Source: Streptomyces sp. NBC_01408
Lineage (GTDB): Bacteria; Actinomycetota; Actinomycetes; Streptomycetales; Streptomycetaceae
Length of the DNA stretch: 64,000 nucleotides
Direction of reading: 5' to 3'
NCBI RefSeq assembly: GCF_026340255.1
Contig: NZ_JAPEPJ010000001.1
Span: 1,116,001 to 1,180,000 of the forward strand
This document shows, in pieces, positions 1-8,700 of this stretch (position 1 is its first letter; every line of letters starts with the position of its first letter). The position numbers and the translations under genes are program-made. The notes beneath the pieces are model-generated. The model worked only from the letters and a program-made list of their open reading frames with translations. It was not told where the DNA came from and did not search any database.

Positions 1-2
1 AG

Positions 3-293
3 ATAACCGCGGTGAACGACGCCTACCTCCAGTCCGGCGACCTCCAGGTCACGGTCCTGGACCGCGGCACCGCCTGGCTGGACACCGGCACCTTCGTCTC
101 CATGGTCCAGGCCTCCGAGTTCGTGCGGGTGATCGAGGAGCGCCAGGGCTTCAAGATCGGCTGCATCGAGGAGACCGCCTGGCGGTCCGGCTTCGTGAAC
201 GACGAACAGCTCCGCGAGCTCGCCGAGCCGCTCCTCAAGAGCGGTTACGGCCAGTACCTGCTGGACCTGCTCGACGAGGAGAACGCCCGATGA
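3..293 (+). CDS. rmlA: Glucose-1-phosphate thymidylyltransferase RmlA, C-terminal part
   Basis: The gene enters from the left edge and only its last 96 codons are visible. The reading frame is open from base 3, so the GTG at 12 is an internal valine and not a start. The segment around [11 protein letters not shown] and the following [18 protein letters not shown] stretch is typical of the C-terminal part of RmlA, which makes dTDP-glucose from dTTP and glucose-1-phosphate, the first step to dTDP-L-rhamnose and other 6-deoxysugars. The stop overlaps the start of rmlC by four bases (ATGA), so the two are translationally coupled in one operon. Identification rests on family memory; the catalytic N-terminal half lies outside the window. 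Confidence 0.88.
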   Translation: MTAVNDAYLQSGDLQVTVLDRGTAWLDTGTFVSMVQASEFVRVIEERQGFKIGCIEETAWRSGFVNDEQLRELAEPLLKSGYGQYLLDLLDEENAR

Positions 294-895
294 AGTTCCG
301 CGAGCTCTCCATCGAGGGCGCCTGGGAGATCACCCCGGTCCAGCACGGCGACCCGCGCGGGCTGTTCATGGAGTGGTACCGCTTCGACCACCTCGCCGAG
401 GCGGTCGGGCACCCGCTGCGCCTGGCGCAGGGCAACCTGTCGGTGTCGGCCAAGGACGTGGTGCGCGGCATCCACTTCGCCGACGTCCCGCCCGGCCAGG
501 CCAAGTACGTCACCTGTGTGCGCGGTGCCGTCCTCGACGTCATCGTCGACCTGCGGGTGGGCTCGCCCACCTTCGGCGCCTACGAGTTCGTCCGCCTCGA
601 CGACGTGGACCGCCGCGCGGTGTACATCTCGGAGGGGCTGGGCCACGGCTTCTGCGCGCTGAGCGACGACGCCACGCTGTCGTACCTGTGCTCGGAGACC
701 TTCAACCCGACCGCCGAGCACTCGGTGCACCCGCTCGACCCCGACCTGGGCATCGACTGGCCGGCCGGCACCGCCGCACAGCTGTCGGCCCGCGACGCGG
801 CCGCCCCCTCGCTCGCCGAGGCCATCGCGTCCGGTCTGCTGCCCGACTACGACGAATGCCTGCGCCACCGCCGGTCGCTGCGCGACGGCAGCTGA
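290..895 (+). CDS. rmlC: dTDP-4-dehydrorhamnose 3,5-epimerase RmlC
   Basis: A 201-residue cupin protein of normal RmlC length. It epimerises C3 and C5 of dTDP-4-keto-6-deoxyglucose. The pattern [18 protein letters not shown] near residues 60-78 carries the expected catalytic His, followed by the conserved [13 protein letters not shown] segment around residues 105-120. A GAGGAG ribosome site lies about 8 bases before the ATG, which overlaps the rmlA stop. The sugar-modifying genes downstream suggest that the dTDP-deoxysugar is used in a surface glycan or glycosylated metabolite. Homologous 5-epimerases of antibiotic sugar pathways look alike, so the exact product (rhamnose or another deoxysugar) is inferred. 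Confidence 0.9.
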   Translation: MKFRELSIEGAWEITPVQHGDPRGLFMEWYRFDHLAEAVGHPLRLAQGNLSVSAKDVVRGIHFADVPPGQAKYVTCVRGAVLDVIVDLRVGSPTFGAYEFVRLDDVDRRAVYISEGLGHGFCALSDDATLSYLCSETFNPTAEHSVHPLDPDLGIDWPAGTAAQLSARDAAAPSLAEAIASGLLPDYDECLRHRRSLRDGS

Positions 896-935
896 GCCCC
901 GTCCCGTCCCTCCCGAATCCCCTGGTGCGCCCCTC

Positions 936-1832
936 ATGACAACTCTCGACATCATGCTGCCGTACTACGGCGACGTCGCCCTGATGCAGGCCGCCGTGCG
1001 CAGCATCCTGGCCCAGAGCGACCCCGAGTGGCGGCTGACGGTGGTGGACGACGGCAAGGAGCCGGACGTCCCGGGCTGGTTCGCGGAGCTCGACGACCCG
1101 CGGGTGTCGTACCAGCGCAACGAGCAGAACCTCGGCGTCACCGGGAACTACCGCAAGTGCCTGGGCCTGGTCCGCGAAGAGCACTTCGTCATGATGGGCA
1201 CCGACGACATCATGCTGCCCGACTACGTGGCGACGGTGCGGGCGGCCCTCACCCGGCACCCGGGCGTCGGCATGATCCAGCCGGGTGTCCAGGTGATCGA
1301 CGGCAACGGCAAGCCCACCGGGGGGCTCGTCGACCAGTCCAAGAAGCGGATCTACGCCCCCCGCGTCAAGGGTGAGCTGCTGATGGGCGGCGAGCGGCTC
1401 GCGACCAGCCTGCTGCGCGGGAACTGGCTGTACTTCCCGTCCATCTGCTGGCGCACCGAGGCGGTCCGCAAGGCCGGCCTGCGGGACAACCTGGAGGTCA
1501 CCCAGGACCTGGCGCTGGAGATCGACCTGGTCCAGGCCGGCGAGCAGATGCTGATCTCCGACGCCCTGTGCTTCCAGTACCGCAGGCACGCGGTCAGCAT
1601 CTCCTCCCAGCAGGCCTTCACCGGCCGCCGGTTCGAGGAGGTCAACCGCTTCTTCATGGACGTCGCGGACCGGCTGGACGCGCAGGGCTGGACGAAGGCC
1701 GCCAAGGCCTCCCGGCTGCACCTGTCCTCCCGCATCCACGCCGCGACGATGCTGCCCGGCGCGCTGAAGAACAAGCAGAGCGAGGGTGTCCGCACCCTGC
1801 TGCGGCACGTCACCGGCAACGACCACCGCTGA
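936..1832 (+). CDS. Family 2 glycosyltransferase
   Basis: A 298-residue GT-A fold glycosyltransferase. The N-terminus reads LDIMLPYYGDVALMQAAVRSI, followed by the nucleotide-binding VVDDG around residue 37. The MGTDDIMLPDY segment near residues 87-97 fits the DxD-like metal and sugar-nucleotide site of GT2 enzymes. No membrane segments are evident, so it should act at the cytoplasmic face. It starts 41 bases after rmlC in the same direction and probably transfers the dTDP-deoxysugar or another sugar to a growing glycan. No strong ribosome site precedes the ATG. The acceptor and donor cannot be read from the sequence. Confidence 0.8.
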   Translation: MTTLDIMLPYYGDVALMQAAVRSILAQSDPEWRLTVVDDGKEPDVPGWFAELDDPRVSYQRNEQNLGVTGNYRKCLGLVREEHFVMMGTDDIMLPDYVATVRAALTRHPGVGMIQPGVQVIDGNGKPTGGLVDQSKKRIYAPRVKGELLMGGERLATSLLRGNWLYFPSICWRTEAVRKAGLRDNLEVTQDLALEIDLVQAGEQMLISDALCFQYRRHAVSISSQQAFTGRRFEEVNRFFMDVADRLDAQGWTKAAKASRLHLSSRIHAATMLPGALKNKQSEGVRTLLRHVTGNDHR

Positions 1833-1879
1833 CGCAGGCCCCGTACGCCCACCCCTCCGACCGCCGGGAGCCCACGCCC

Positions 1880-2836
1880 ATGTCCGTCACCAGCCCCTCC
1901 CTGCCCCGTGTGGCCGTCCTCGGTGCCACCGGGTTCATCGGCCGCAGGCTGTGCGCCACGCTCGACGAGCGCGGACACGGGCTGCTCGCCATTGCCCGCA
2001 AGCAGCCCGCCGAGGCGCTGCCCGGCGAGTTCGCGGCCTTCGACCTGACCGTCGACGCGCCGGCCGCGCTGGCGGAGCTGTTCACGCAGCACCGCATCGA
2101 CGTGGTGGTCAACGCGGCCGGCGGCATGTGGGGCCTGACGGACGAGCAGATGGTCCCCGCCAACCTCGGCATGGTCAGCCGTCTGCTGGAGACCCTGCGG
2201 TCCATGGCGGAGCCGCCGCGGCTGGTGCAGATCGGCACCGTGCACGAGTACGGCCTCTTCCCGGTCGGCGAGACGTACACCGAGGACTCCCCCGCCCGGC
2301 CGTCGACGGTCTACGGGCAGCTGAAGCTCCAGGCCACCGAGCTGATCGCCGAGGCCGTCCGCGACCAGGGCCTGGACGCCGTCGTCCTGCGCCTGGGCAA
2401 CGTCGTCGGCGCCGGACAGCCCTCCCACAGCCTGCTCGGCGTCATGGCCGGCAAGCTGGCCGACGCGCGGGCCGCGGGCACCGTCGCCGAGCTGTCGCTG
2501 ATGCCGCTGACGGCGCAGCGCGAGTTCCTCCACCTCCAGGACGGGGTCGACGCCATGGTCGCCGCCCTCGCCCCGGCCGGGCCCTGCCCGCCGGTCCTCA
2601 ACCTCGGCCTCGGCCGGGCGAGCTCCGCCCGCGAGCTGGTCGAGCTGCTGATCGAGGAGAGCGGGGTCCCCACGCGGATCACCGAGGTCCCCGCCCCGGA
2701 CGGCGGCGGCCCGGAGACCGAGTGGCACCAGCTCGACATCAGCGCCACCGAGCGCGCGCTGGACTGGAAGCCGGTCCGCAGCCTGCGCGACGCGGTCGCC
2801 GAACTGTGGACGGCCGCCGCCGCGGCCCGCGACTGA
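1880..2836 (+). CDS. NAD(P)-dependent epimerase/reductase of the extended SDR family
   Basis: A 318-residue sugar-nucleotide SDR. The Rossmann motif GATGFIGRR sits at residues 15-23 and the active-site pair is in TVYGQLK (YxxxK) near residue 150. The ATG at 1880 is chosen because the frame continues open far upstream through the neighbouring gene, while the SDR fold begins just after this ATG and a GGGAG lies 9 bases before it. It follows the glycosyltransferase by 47 bases. Likely jobs are 4-keto reduction or epimerisation of an NDP-sugar (RmlD-like or GDP/dTDP-4-dehydro-6-deoxyhexose reductase). Which one cannot be decided here. Confidence 0.78.
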   Translation: MSVTSPSLPRVAVLGATGFIGRRLCATLDERGHGLLAIARKQPAEALPGEFAAFDLTVDAPAALAELFTQHRIDVVVNAAGGMWGLTDEQMVPANLGMVSRLLETLRSMAEPPRLVQIGTVHEYGLFPVGETYTEDSPARPSTVYGQLKLQATELIAEAVRDQGLDAVVLRLGNVVGAGQPSHSLLGVMAGKLADARAAGTVAELSLMPLTAQREFLHLQDGVDAMVAALAPAGPCPPVLNLGLGRASSARELVELLIEESGVPTRITEVPAPDGGGPETEWHQLDISATERALDWKPVRSLRDAVAELWTAAAAARD

Positions 2837-2943
2837 CTCCCGGTCCGTCGGTAGGATCCCGCGAGGCCTCCGGGCCGCGCATACAGGCCCTACGCCGAGC
2901 CGGCCACCCGGCGCTCCCCTCTCAGGAAGTCTGACCCCTCCTT

Positions 2944-4215
2944 ATGTCACGCAGAGCACCTGTCCTGCCCGGCCGTCGCGGAACCCTCGACGAGCTGTAC
3001 TCCTCGCGGGCCAACAGCTTCGGCGTGCTGAGACTGGTCCTCGCCTCCTCGGTCGTGCTCTCGCACGTGTGGCCGCTCGGCTGGGGTCCCCTGGACCCGC
3101 TGTGGCGCTGGAGCGGCCAGCAGACCGACGTCGGGAAGATGGCCGTGATCGGCTTCTTCGTACTGTCCGGCTTCATGATCACGGGCAGTGGGGCCCGGTC
3201 CACCTCCGGCCGCTACGCCTGGCACCGCGCGCTGCGCATCCTGCCGGGCCTGTGGGGCTCGCTGCTGATCTCCTCGCTGCTGATCCTCCCCGCGCTCTAC
3301 TACTGGCTGCACGGCTCGGTGAACGGCTACTGGAACCACCCCGAGGGGCCCCTCAGCTACCTCAAGGGCATGTGGAACACCTCCATCAGCACCCACTGGG
3401 ACATATCCGGGGTGGTGGCCGAAGGAAAGGCCCGCGGGACCAACTTCGACCAGAGCGTCAACGGCGCCCTGTGGTCGCTGAAGTACGAGATCTTCTGCTA
3501 CATCATGGTCGGCGTGCTGGCCGCCGGCGGAGTCCTGCGCCGGGCCCGCAAGTTCGTCCCGCTGCTGGCCGGCGCCCTGGGCCTGCTGATCCTGCGCGAC
3601 TGGATCACCGCCCCCTCCCTGCGCGGCATCCCCGGTGACATGTCGGCCGCGGTGCAAGTGCCGTTCCTGGGCAGCATGTCGGTGCACTTCATCGTCCACC
3701 TGTGCTTCGTGTTCCTGATCGGGGCCAGCTTCCAGCTGTACCGCGACCGGCTGCCGATCAGCGACGGCCTGGCCGTGCTCTGCGCCCTGGTCCTCGGCGG
3801 CACGCTGGCCTTCGGCGGCGTCTTCGTCTTCGGCTACCCCGCCTTCGCGTACCTGCTGCTGTGGCTCGCGGTGCGGCTGCCGCGTCCCTTCCAGAAGGTC
3901 GGGCGCAAGCGCGACTACTCGTACGGCATCTACATCTACGGCTTCACCGTCGAGCAGGCGCTGGCCCTGATGGGCTACGCGAAGTACGGCAAGCCCGTCT
4001 TCCTGCTGCTGGCGCTGGCCGGGACGGTGGCCCTGGCGGCCCTGTCCTGGCACCTGGTCGAGTCGCCCGCGATGAAGCTGAAGAACTGGACGCCCTGGTT
4101 CGTACGGAAGCTGCGGCGCGACCCGGCCGTCCCGGCGCAGCAGCCCGGCACGCCGGCAGCCGTCCCGGCGGCGGACGGGACGAAGCCGGAGCAGTCCTCC
4201 ACGGTGTCCGCCTGA
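2944..4215 (+). CDS. Membrane acyltransferase family 3 (O-acetyltransferase)
   Basis: A 423-residue multi-pass membrane protein of the acyltransferase 3 family, which moves acyl groups, usually acetyl, onto sugars of surface polysaccharides or small molecules. The early sequence NSFGVLRLVLASSVVLSHVW and the later FFVLSGFMITGSG are the classic family landmarks. About ten hydrophobic segments follow, ending near residue 370 in a charged, Pro/Ala-rich cytoplasmic tail. It lies 107 bases after the SDR gene and is followed at once by a strong terminator, so it likely ends the glycan operon and decorates its product. Confidence 0.85.
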   Translation: MSRRAPVLPGRRGTLDELYSSRANSFGVLRLVLASSVVLSHVWPLGWGPLDPLWRWSGQQTDVGKMAVIGFFVLSGFMITGSGARSTSGRYAWHRALRILPGLWGSLLISSLLILPALYYWLHGSVNGYWNHPEGPLSYLKGMWNTSISTHWDISGVVAEGKARGTNFDQSVNGALWSLKYEIFCYIMVGVLAAGGVLRRARKFVPLLAGALGLLILRDWITAPSLRGIPGDMSAAVQVPFLGSMSVHFIVHLCFVFLIGASFQLYRDRLPISDGLAVLCALVLGGTLAFGGVFVFGYPAFAYLLLWLAVRLPRPFQKVGRKRDYSYGIYIYGFTVEQALALMGYAKYGKPVFLLLALAGTVALAALSWHLVESPAMKLKNWTPWFVRKLRRDPAVPAQQPGTPAAVPAADGTKPEQSSTVSA

Positions 4216-4233
4216 CCCGCACCCGTACCCGTA

Positions 4234-4274
4234 CGACCGCGCCCGCCCGGGTCCTGCCCGGGCGGGCGCGGTCG
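4234..4274. terminator. Strong bidirectional terminator
   Basis: An 18-bp perfect stem (4234-4251 with 4257-4274) around a 5-base loop, followed by TTTACG. It sits between the acyltransferase gene and the convergent DUF3027 gene, so it can end both transcripts. Confidence 0.85.
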
Positions 4275-4291
4275 TTTACGGCAGACAGGGC

Positions 4292-5209
4292 CTAGGAGTG
4301 GCCGAGGTCCGGCGGCGGCAGGTCCGTGACCGGCACCGAGCCCATGTCCGGGGCCGGGCGCAGCGGGAACTCGTCCGAGGCCATGGAGTCGAGCACCGGC
4401 GGCGCGGGCCGCAGCGGCGCCGGCATGACCGCGGCTTCGGAGTGGCCGCCGCAGCCGTAGGACAGGGACACCAGCCGGCCGTCCGCCGGGCTGAACTCGT
4501 TGGCGCAGACACCGAAGGCCTGGCCGAGCGAGCCGCCGATGGCGACGAGGAAACCGCAGGACACGCACGAGGCGGGAGCCGCCTGCGCCATGGGGGTCTT
4601 CGCGCCGAAGGAATCGTCCCAGCGGTCGGCCGCGGTGTGCAGCCCGTACCGCGACAGCACGCGGGCGCGCCGCATGCCGAGCTCCTCGGCGACGGAGGTG
4701 ATGGAGCCGCGCACCGGGACCACGGTGCGGTCGGTGACGTCGGCGTCCTCCGCCTCGACCAGTTCGGCCATCTCGGCGGAGACCACGGAGTTCGGCGGCG
4801 GGGTGTCCTCGCCCGACCAGCCCGGCTCCAGCCGCAGGTCCTCGGCGTCGGTGGGCAGCAGGTCGCCCGGGCCCATGTCGCCGGGGCGCAGCCGCTCGCT
4901 CCACGGCACCCACTCGGGCGCCAGCAGGGCGTCGTCGCCGGGCAGGAGCACCGTCTCGTCGAGGGTGACGTTCTTCGCGCGGGAGGCGCGGGTCACGGTG
5001 ACGGCCCAGCGCCAGCCCCGGTAGCCGGGTTCCTTGCACTCGAAGTAGTGGGTGACGACCCGGTCACCCTCCGCCACGACGGAGGCGTGCTCGCCCACCA
5101 CGCCGGGGAAGGCGGCCTCCTCGGCCGCCGCACGGGCGAGTTCTACCGCCTCGACGCACAGGCGGTCGGGGGTACGCGGGGTACGGCTTCGCGTCGTCGC
5201 AGCACTCAC
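4292..5209 (-). CDS. DUF3027 family protein
   Basis: A 305-residue soluble protein of actinobacterial family DUF3027, function unknown. The N-terminal half contains the conserved HYFECKEPGYRGWRWAVTV segment (about residues 55-73), followed by acid-rich regions. The C-terminal third carries a cysteine cluster, SCVSCGFLVA then GVCANEFSPADG then YGCGGHSEA, which looks like a metal site. The start is GTG with GGAGAG about 10 bases upstream. It is transcribed away from the MFS gene and converges on the acyltransferase. The family assignment is from memory of these motifs. Confidence 0.75.
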   Translation of the reverse strand: MSAATTRSRTPRTPDRLCVEAVELARAAAEEAAFPGVVGEHASVVAEGDRVVTHYFECKEPGYRGWRWAVTVTRASRAKNVTLDETVLLPGDDALLAPEWVPWSERLRPGDMGPGDLLPTDAEDLRLEPGWSGEDTPPPNSVVSAEMAELVEAEDADVTDRTVVPVRGSITSVAEELGMRRARVLSRYGLHTAADRWDDSFGAKTPMAQAAPASCVSCGFLVAIGGSLGQAFGVCANEFSPADGRLVSLSYGCGGHSEAAVMPAPLRPAPPVLDSMASDEFPLRPAPDMGSVPVTDLPPPDLGHS

Positions 5210-5575
5210 TGGTCTCGTTCTCTCCTACGCCGTCTCACGTGTGCGCCGTCCGTACTGTCGTCCACAACGACCCGTCGGTGCTGTCCGTACGTAGCGCGGG
5301 CGGAGCGGACCAGAGGGCCGCGTCGACGTCCGCACCCGATCGGACCCGGGCGCACCTTCCTGCAATCCATTCTGCGGGATCGCGAAGAGGCGCGCGGCCG
5401 AGAGCAACCGCCGGTGGCGCGCTACGCACGCTACCTCCTCCGAAGCCCCGGGCCCACATGCAAGGTCCGATTCGCGGAACGAACGAGCGCCGGGCGGGCA
5501 CCGGGCCGTGCACGACCGGGGGGCCGTGACGCGCCGGGAGGGGTCCGCGGGAGGCCCGTGGGGCACTATGGCCAG
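5210..5575. other. Divergent intergenic region
   Basis: 366 bases between the DUF3027 start and the MFS start. It holds the promoters of both genes. GC-rich reading frames cross it but have no family resemblance. A TACGTA hexamer near 5290 could be a -10 box for the minus strand, but I see no convincing -35 element and no other structured element. Confidence 0.4.
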
Positions 5576-6937
5576 GTGGCACCCGCACGGTCGTCCGGTG
5601 ACGGCTCGGGACCGGCCAGGCGGGCCGGCCGGGCCTTCGGGCGTGCCCTGCACCTGCCCATCACCGGGACGGCGCGCGGGATCCGGCGGGCCACTCACGC
5701 CCACGGCGCCGGTGAATCGGGCCTCGGCAAACTGATCGAGCTGCACGCCATCAACGGCGCCGGCGACATGATGATCACCGTGGCGCTGGCCTCGACGGTC
5801 TTCTTTTCCGTCCCCACGGACGAGGCACGCGGCCGGGTCGCGCTGTACCTGGCGATCACGATGGCCCCCTTCACCCTGCTGGCCCCGGTCATCGGGCCGC
5901 TGCTGGACCGGCTGCCGCACGGACGGCGGGCCTCGATGGCGGCCGCCATGCTGACCCGGGCGCTGCTGGCGGTGATGATGTCGGGCGCGGTGGCGACGGG
6001 CGGACTGGAGCTGTATCCGGCCGCGCTCGGCGTGCTGGTCGCGTCCAAGGCGTACGGGGTGGTCCGCAGCGCGGTGGTGCCCCGCCTGCTGCCGCCGAAC
6101 TTCTCACTCGTCAAGGCGAACTCCCGGGTCACGCTGGCCGGTCTGCTCGCCACGGGCGCCGCGGCGCCGGTCGGGGCCGGCCTGCACGCGATCGGCCCCC
6201 AGTGGCCCCTGTACGGGGCCTGCGTGGTCTTCCTCTGCGGCACCTTCGCCGCCTTCACGCTGCCGCACAAGGTGGACGAGGCCAAGGGCGAGCGCCGGGC
6301 CCGGCTCTCCACCCACGAGGCGCACTCGAAACGGCCGGGGCTGCGCACGGTCAGCCGCTCGGTGCTGTGCGGTCTGCTGGCGAACGCCTCGATGCGCGCC
6401 CTGTCCGGGTTCCTGATCTTCTTCCTGGCGTTCCTGCTGCGCGAGCACCCCCTGGCCGGGCAGAGCGCGGCGGTGTCGCTGGGCATCGTGGCCGTCTCGG
6501 CGGGCGTCGGCAACGCGTGCGGCACCGCGGTGGGCGCGTGGCTGCGGGCGCGGGCCCCGGAGGCCATCATCGCGGCGGTGCTGTCCGTGACCCTCGGCGT
6601 CGCGGTCCTGGCGGCGGTCCTGTTCAGCGGCCTGTTCATGGCCGTGCTGGCGGCCACGGCGGGCTTCTGCCAGGCGCTGGCGAAGCTCTCGCTGGACGCG
6701 ATGATCCAGCGGGACGTCCCGGAGTCCGTGCGCACCTCCGCCTTCGCCCGTTCGGAGACGGTGCTCCAGGTGGCCTGGGTCCTGGGCGGCGCGATCGGCA
6801 TCGCCCTGCCGCTGAACGGCGTCCTCGGCATGTGCGTCGCCGCGACGCTGGTTGCGGCGGGCACGACCATGGCCATCCGCGGCCTTCTCGCGGCCCCGCG
6901 CCATCACCCGGGCACGACCCGCCCGCGCGTGGCGTAA
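5576..6937 (+). CDS. MFS transporter
   Basis: A membrane carrier of about 453 residues with roughly twelve hydrophobic segments from residue 65 on. The frame is open for more than 1 kb upstream, but recognisable sequence begins at the GTG at 5576, and the N-terminal HAHGAGESGLGKLIELHAINGAGD before the first membrane helix is characteristic of a conserved Streptomyces MFS family found beside the mqnB/mqnD genes. Substrate unknown. No good ribosome site precedes the GTG, so a leaderless or nearby start is possible. It is followed by a very large inverted repeat. Confidence 0.75.
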   Translation: MAPARSSGDGSGPARRAGRAFGRALHLPITGTARGIRRATHAHGAGESGLGKLIELHAINGAGDMMITVALASTVFFSVPTDEARGRVALYLAITMAPFTLLAPVIGPLLDRLPHGRRASMAAAMLTRALLAVMMSGAVATGGLELYPAALGVLVASKAYGVVRSAVVPRLLPPNFSLVKANSRVTLAGLLATGAAAPVGAGLHAIGPQWPLYGACVVFLCGTFAAFTLPHKVDEAKGERRARLSTHEAHSKRPGLRTVSRSVLCGLLANASMRALSGFLIFFLAFLLREHPLAGQSAAVSLGIVAVSAGVGNACGTAVGAWLRARAPEAIIAAVLSVTLGVAVLAAVLFSGLFMAVLAATAGFCQALAKLSLDAMIQRDVPESVRTSAFARSETVLQVAWVLGGAIGIALPLNGVLGMCVAATLVAAGTTMAIRGLLAAPRHHPGTTRPRVA

Positions 6938-6939
6938 CC

Positions 6940-7380
6940 CTGGGGCTCCGCCCCAGACCCCGCGCCTCAAACGCCGGCGGGGCTGGATTTGGCCCTGCCT
7001 TCGCCTGGGCAGGCGGCCTGGTCGGTGGGGTCGGTCCGCGGGGCCGCTCCGGGTTGTCTCCTCGGCTCGCGCACTGAGCCCGATCTGACGTCCTCGGCCC
7101 AGGTTGCGCGCTCGTCCTGCGGGGACAACCCTGCGCGTCCCCACTCCCCTCCGCCACGGCTTCCGCTTCCGAAGCCTGGGCGTGGGGCGGGGTCGCGCAG
7201 GAGGGTCCCCGCAGGACGAGCGCGCAACCTGGGCCGGACATGCGTAGCCGGGGCTCAGTGCGCGAGCCGAGGAGACGCTCCGGAGCGGCACCGACCCACA
7301 CCCCGCCAAGCCCCCGCCAGGGCCAAGGCCAAACCCAGCCCCGCCGGCGATTGAGGCGCAGGGACACCGCTGAGCCCCGT
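6940..7380. repeat. Giant imperfect inverted repeat (about 440 bp)
   Basis: The whole gap after the MFS gene folds on itself. The outer ends are two opposed copies of the genus-typical GC-rich palindrome (6940-6985 reverse and 7336-7379 forward, the latter degenerate). Inside, about 7055-7080 pairs with 7253-7275 (a shared GGCTCGCGCACTGAGCCC-type block) and 7099-7136 pairs with 7193-7230 (shared block with GCGCGCTCGTCCTGCGGGGA). The centre is a small hairpin, GGCTT/AAGCC, at about 7158-7176. No gene is recognisable within it. Confidence 0.8.
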
Positions 7381-7472
7381 GCAACGGCGCCGCACAGGCC
7401 GAGCCCCGCAAGGGACACGGCCGGGGGACCCCGTGCAGCGGCGCAGCCCAACCGCCCGATAGCCTTCGGCTC

Positions 7473-7961
7473 ATGACCGCACCGCTTTTCTCGGGTAGGG
7501 CCCGCCGCAGCGTCGCGGCCCTCGGAGCCGTTTCCGCCGGCCTCCTCCTCCTCTCCGCATGCGGCGACAAGCCGACACCGCTGGCGACCGTCACGGTCGG
7601 CACCTCGGCGGTGTCCGCAGAGTCCGCCTGCCACGACGGCACGGAGCTCTCCACGGACAAGGTCCAGGAGTGCCTCACGAACCTGAAGGCCGCCAAGTCC
7701 ATCGAGTACGCCCGCGGCGACACCCTGCGGCTCGGCGTCGATCCGGAGGTCGTCGAGGACGGCAAGAAGTGGCAGGCGGTCCTGGACGGACAGCCCATCA
7801 CCGAGCCCTCCTCCAACACCTACCGCAGCTTCCCCGGCGCCGACGTCTTCGCGACCGGCGGCCAGGGCGAGGCGCCCAGCTCGAAGAAGCTGGCCATCGT
7901 CCAGGTGGCCGAGGACGGCAAGCCCCTCGCCGTCTGGTCCTTCAACCTCAAGCTCAAGTAA
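7473..7961 (+). CDS. Secreted lipoprotein, DUF2771-like
   Basis: A 162-residue lipoprotein. The signal peptide is followed by the lipobox LLLLSACGDK near residue 30, so the mature protein should be anchored to the outer face of the membrane at that Cys. The mature part has two further cysteines (ESACHDG and VQECLTN) that could form a disulphide. The position between the MFS gene and mqnB, and the residues PTPLATVTVG after the lipobox, resemble Streptomyces proteins annotated as DUF2771. Function unknown. Its 13-base distance to mqnB suggests co-transcription. Confidence 0.72.
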   Translation: MTAPLFSGRARRSVAALGAVSAGLLLLSACGDKPTPLATVTVGTSAVSAESACHDGTELSTDKVQECLTNLKAAKSIEYARGDTLRLGVDPEVVEDGKKWQAVLDGQPITEPSSNTYRSFPGADVFATGGQGEAPSSKKLAIVQVAEDGKPLAVWSFNLKLK

Positions 7962-7974
7962 CCGGGCGGCACCC

Positions 7975-8700
7975 GTGCGCGTGCTCGTCGTGACCGCGGT
8001 GGCGGCGGAGGCAGACTCCGTCGTCGCCAGTCTGACCCCTCATCCGGACACTCCCGGTCCTGAGCCGCGCACCCTTCCCGGCGGGTACCTCATCACCCGC
8101 CGGGACCTTCCGGGCGTCGCTTTCGACGTGGTCGTCGCGGGCGTCGGACCGGCGGCGGCCGCCGCCGGCACCGCCACCGCCCTGGCCCTCGCCGACTACT
8201 CGCTCGTCGTCTCCGCGGGCATCGGCGGCGGTTTCGCCCCCGCCGCGCCCGTGGGCTCCCTCGTGGTCGCCGACGCGATCGTCGCCGCCGACCTGGGGGC
8301 CGAGACCCCCGAGGGCTTCCTCGACGTACAGGCCCTCGGCTTCGGGCGCAGCGTGCACCTGCCGCCCGCCGAACTCGCCGCCCGCGCCGCCGAGGCGACC
8401 GGCGCGCTGCTCGCGCCCGTCCTGACCGTCTCCACCGTCACCGGGACCGCCGACCGGGCCGCCGGGCTCGCCGCCCGGCATCCGCTGGCCGGCGCCGAGG
8501 CCATGGAGGGGTTCGGGGTCGCGGAGGCGGCGGCCGCGCACGGGCTGCCGGTGCTGGAGGTCCGGGCCGTGTCCAATGCCGTGGGTCCGCGCGACCGTGC
8601 CGCCTGGCGGATCGGGGACGCGCTCGCCGCCCTCGCCGACGGCTTGCGCGTACTGGGACCCGTACTCGCGAACTGGGGAGAACGCCATGAGCACCGGTGA
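7975..8700 (+). CDS. mqnB: Futalosine hydrolase MqnB
   Basis: A 241-residue nucleosidase-fold protein. It cleaves hypoxanthine (or adenine) from futalosine-type intermediates in the alternative menaquinone pathway used by Streptomyces. The glycine-rich VVAGVGPAAAAAGTA and the SAGIGGGFAPAAPVGSLVVAD blocks (around residues 45-90) match nucleoside phosphorylase/MTA nucleosidase-fold enzymes, and ISNAVG-type residues (AVSNAVGPRDR) near 200 match the purine-binding end. The start is GTG. The 3' end overlaps mqnD by 14 bases, which supports the assignment strongly. Confidence 0.9.
   Translation: MRVLVVTAVAAEADSVVASLTPHPDTPGPEPRTLPGGYLITRRDLPGVAFDVVVAGVGPAAAAAGTATALALADYSLVVSAGIGGGFAPAAPVGSLVVADAIVAADLGAETPEGFLDVQALGFGRSVHLPPAELAARAAEATGALLAPVLTVSTVTGTADRAAGLAARHPLAGAEAMEGFGVAEAAAAHGLPVLEVRAVSNAVGPRDRAAWRIGDALAALADGLRVLGPVLANWGERHEHR

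Noticed and set aside
4298..5575. Open frame extending the MFS protein by over 400 residues
   Set aside because: It runs antisense through the DUF3027 gene and has no protein-family resemblance; it is open only because of the high GC content.
7055..7275. Small proteins within the giant inverted repeat
   Set aside because: Frames on both strands give mirrored Arg/Pro/Gly-rich peptides, which are products of the repeat and not genes.
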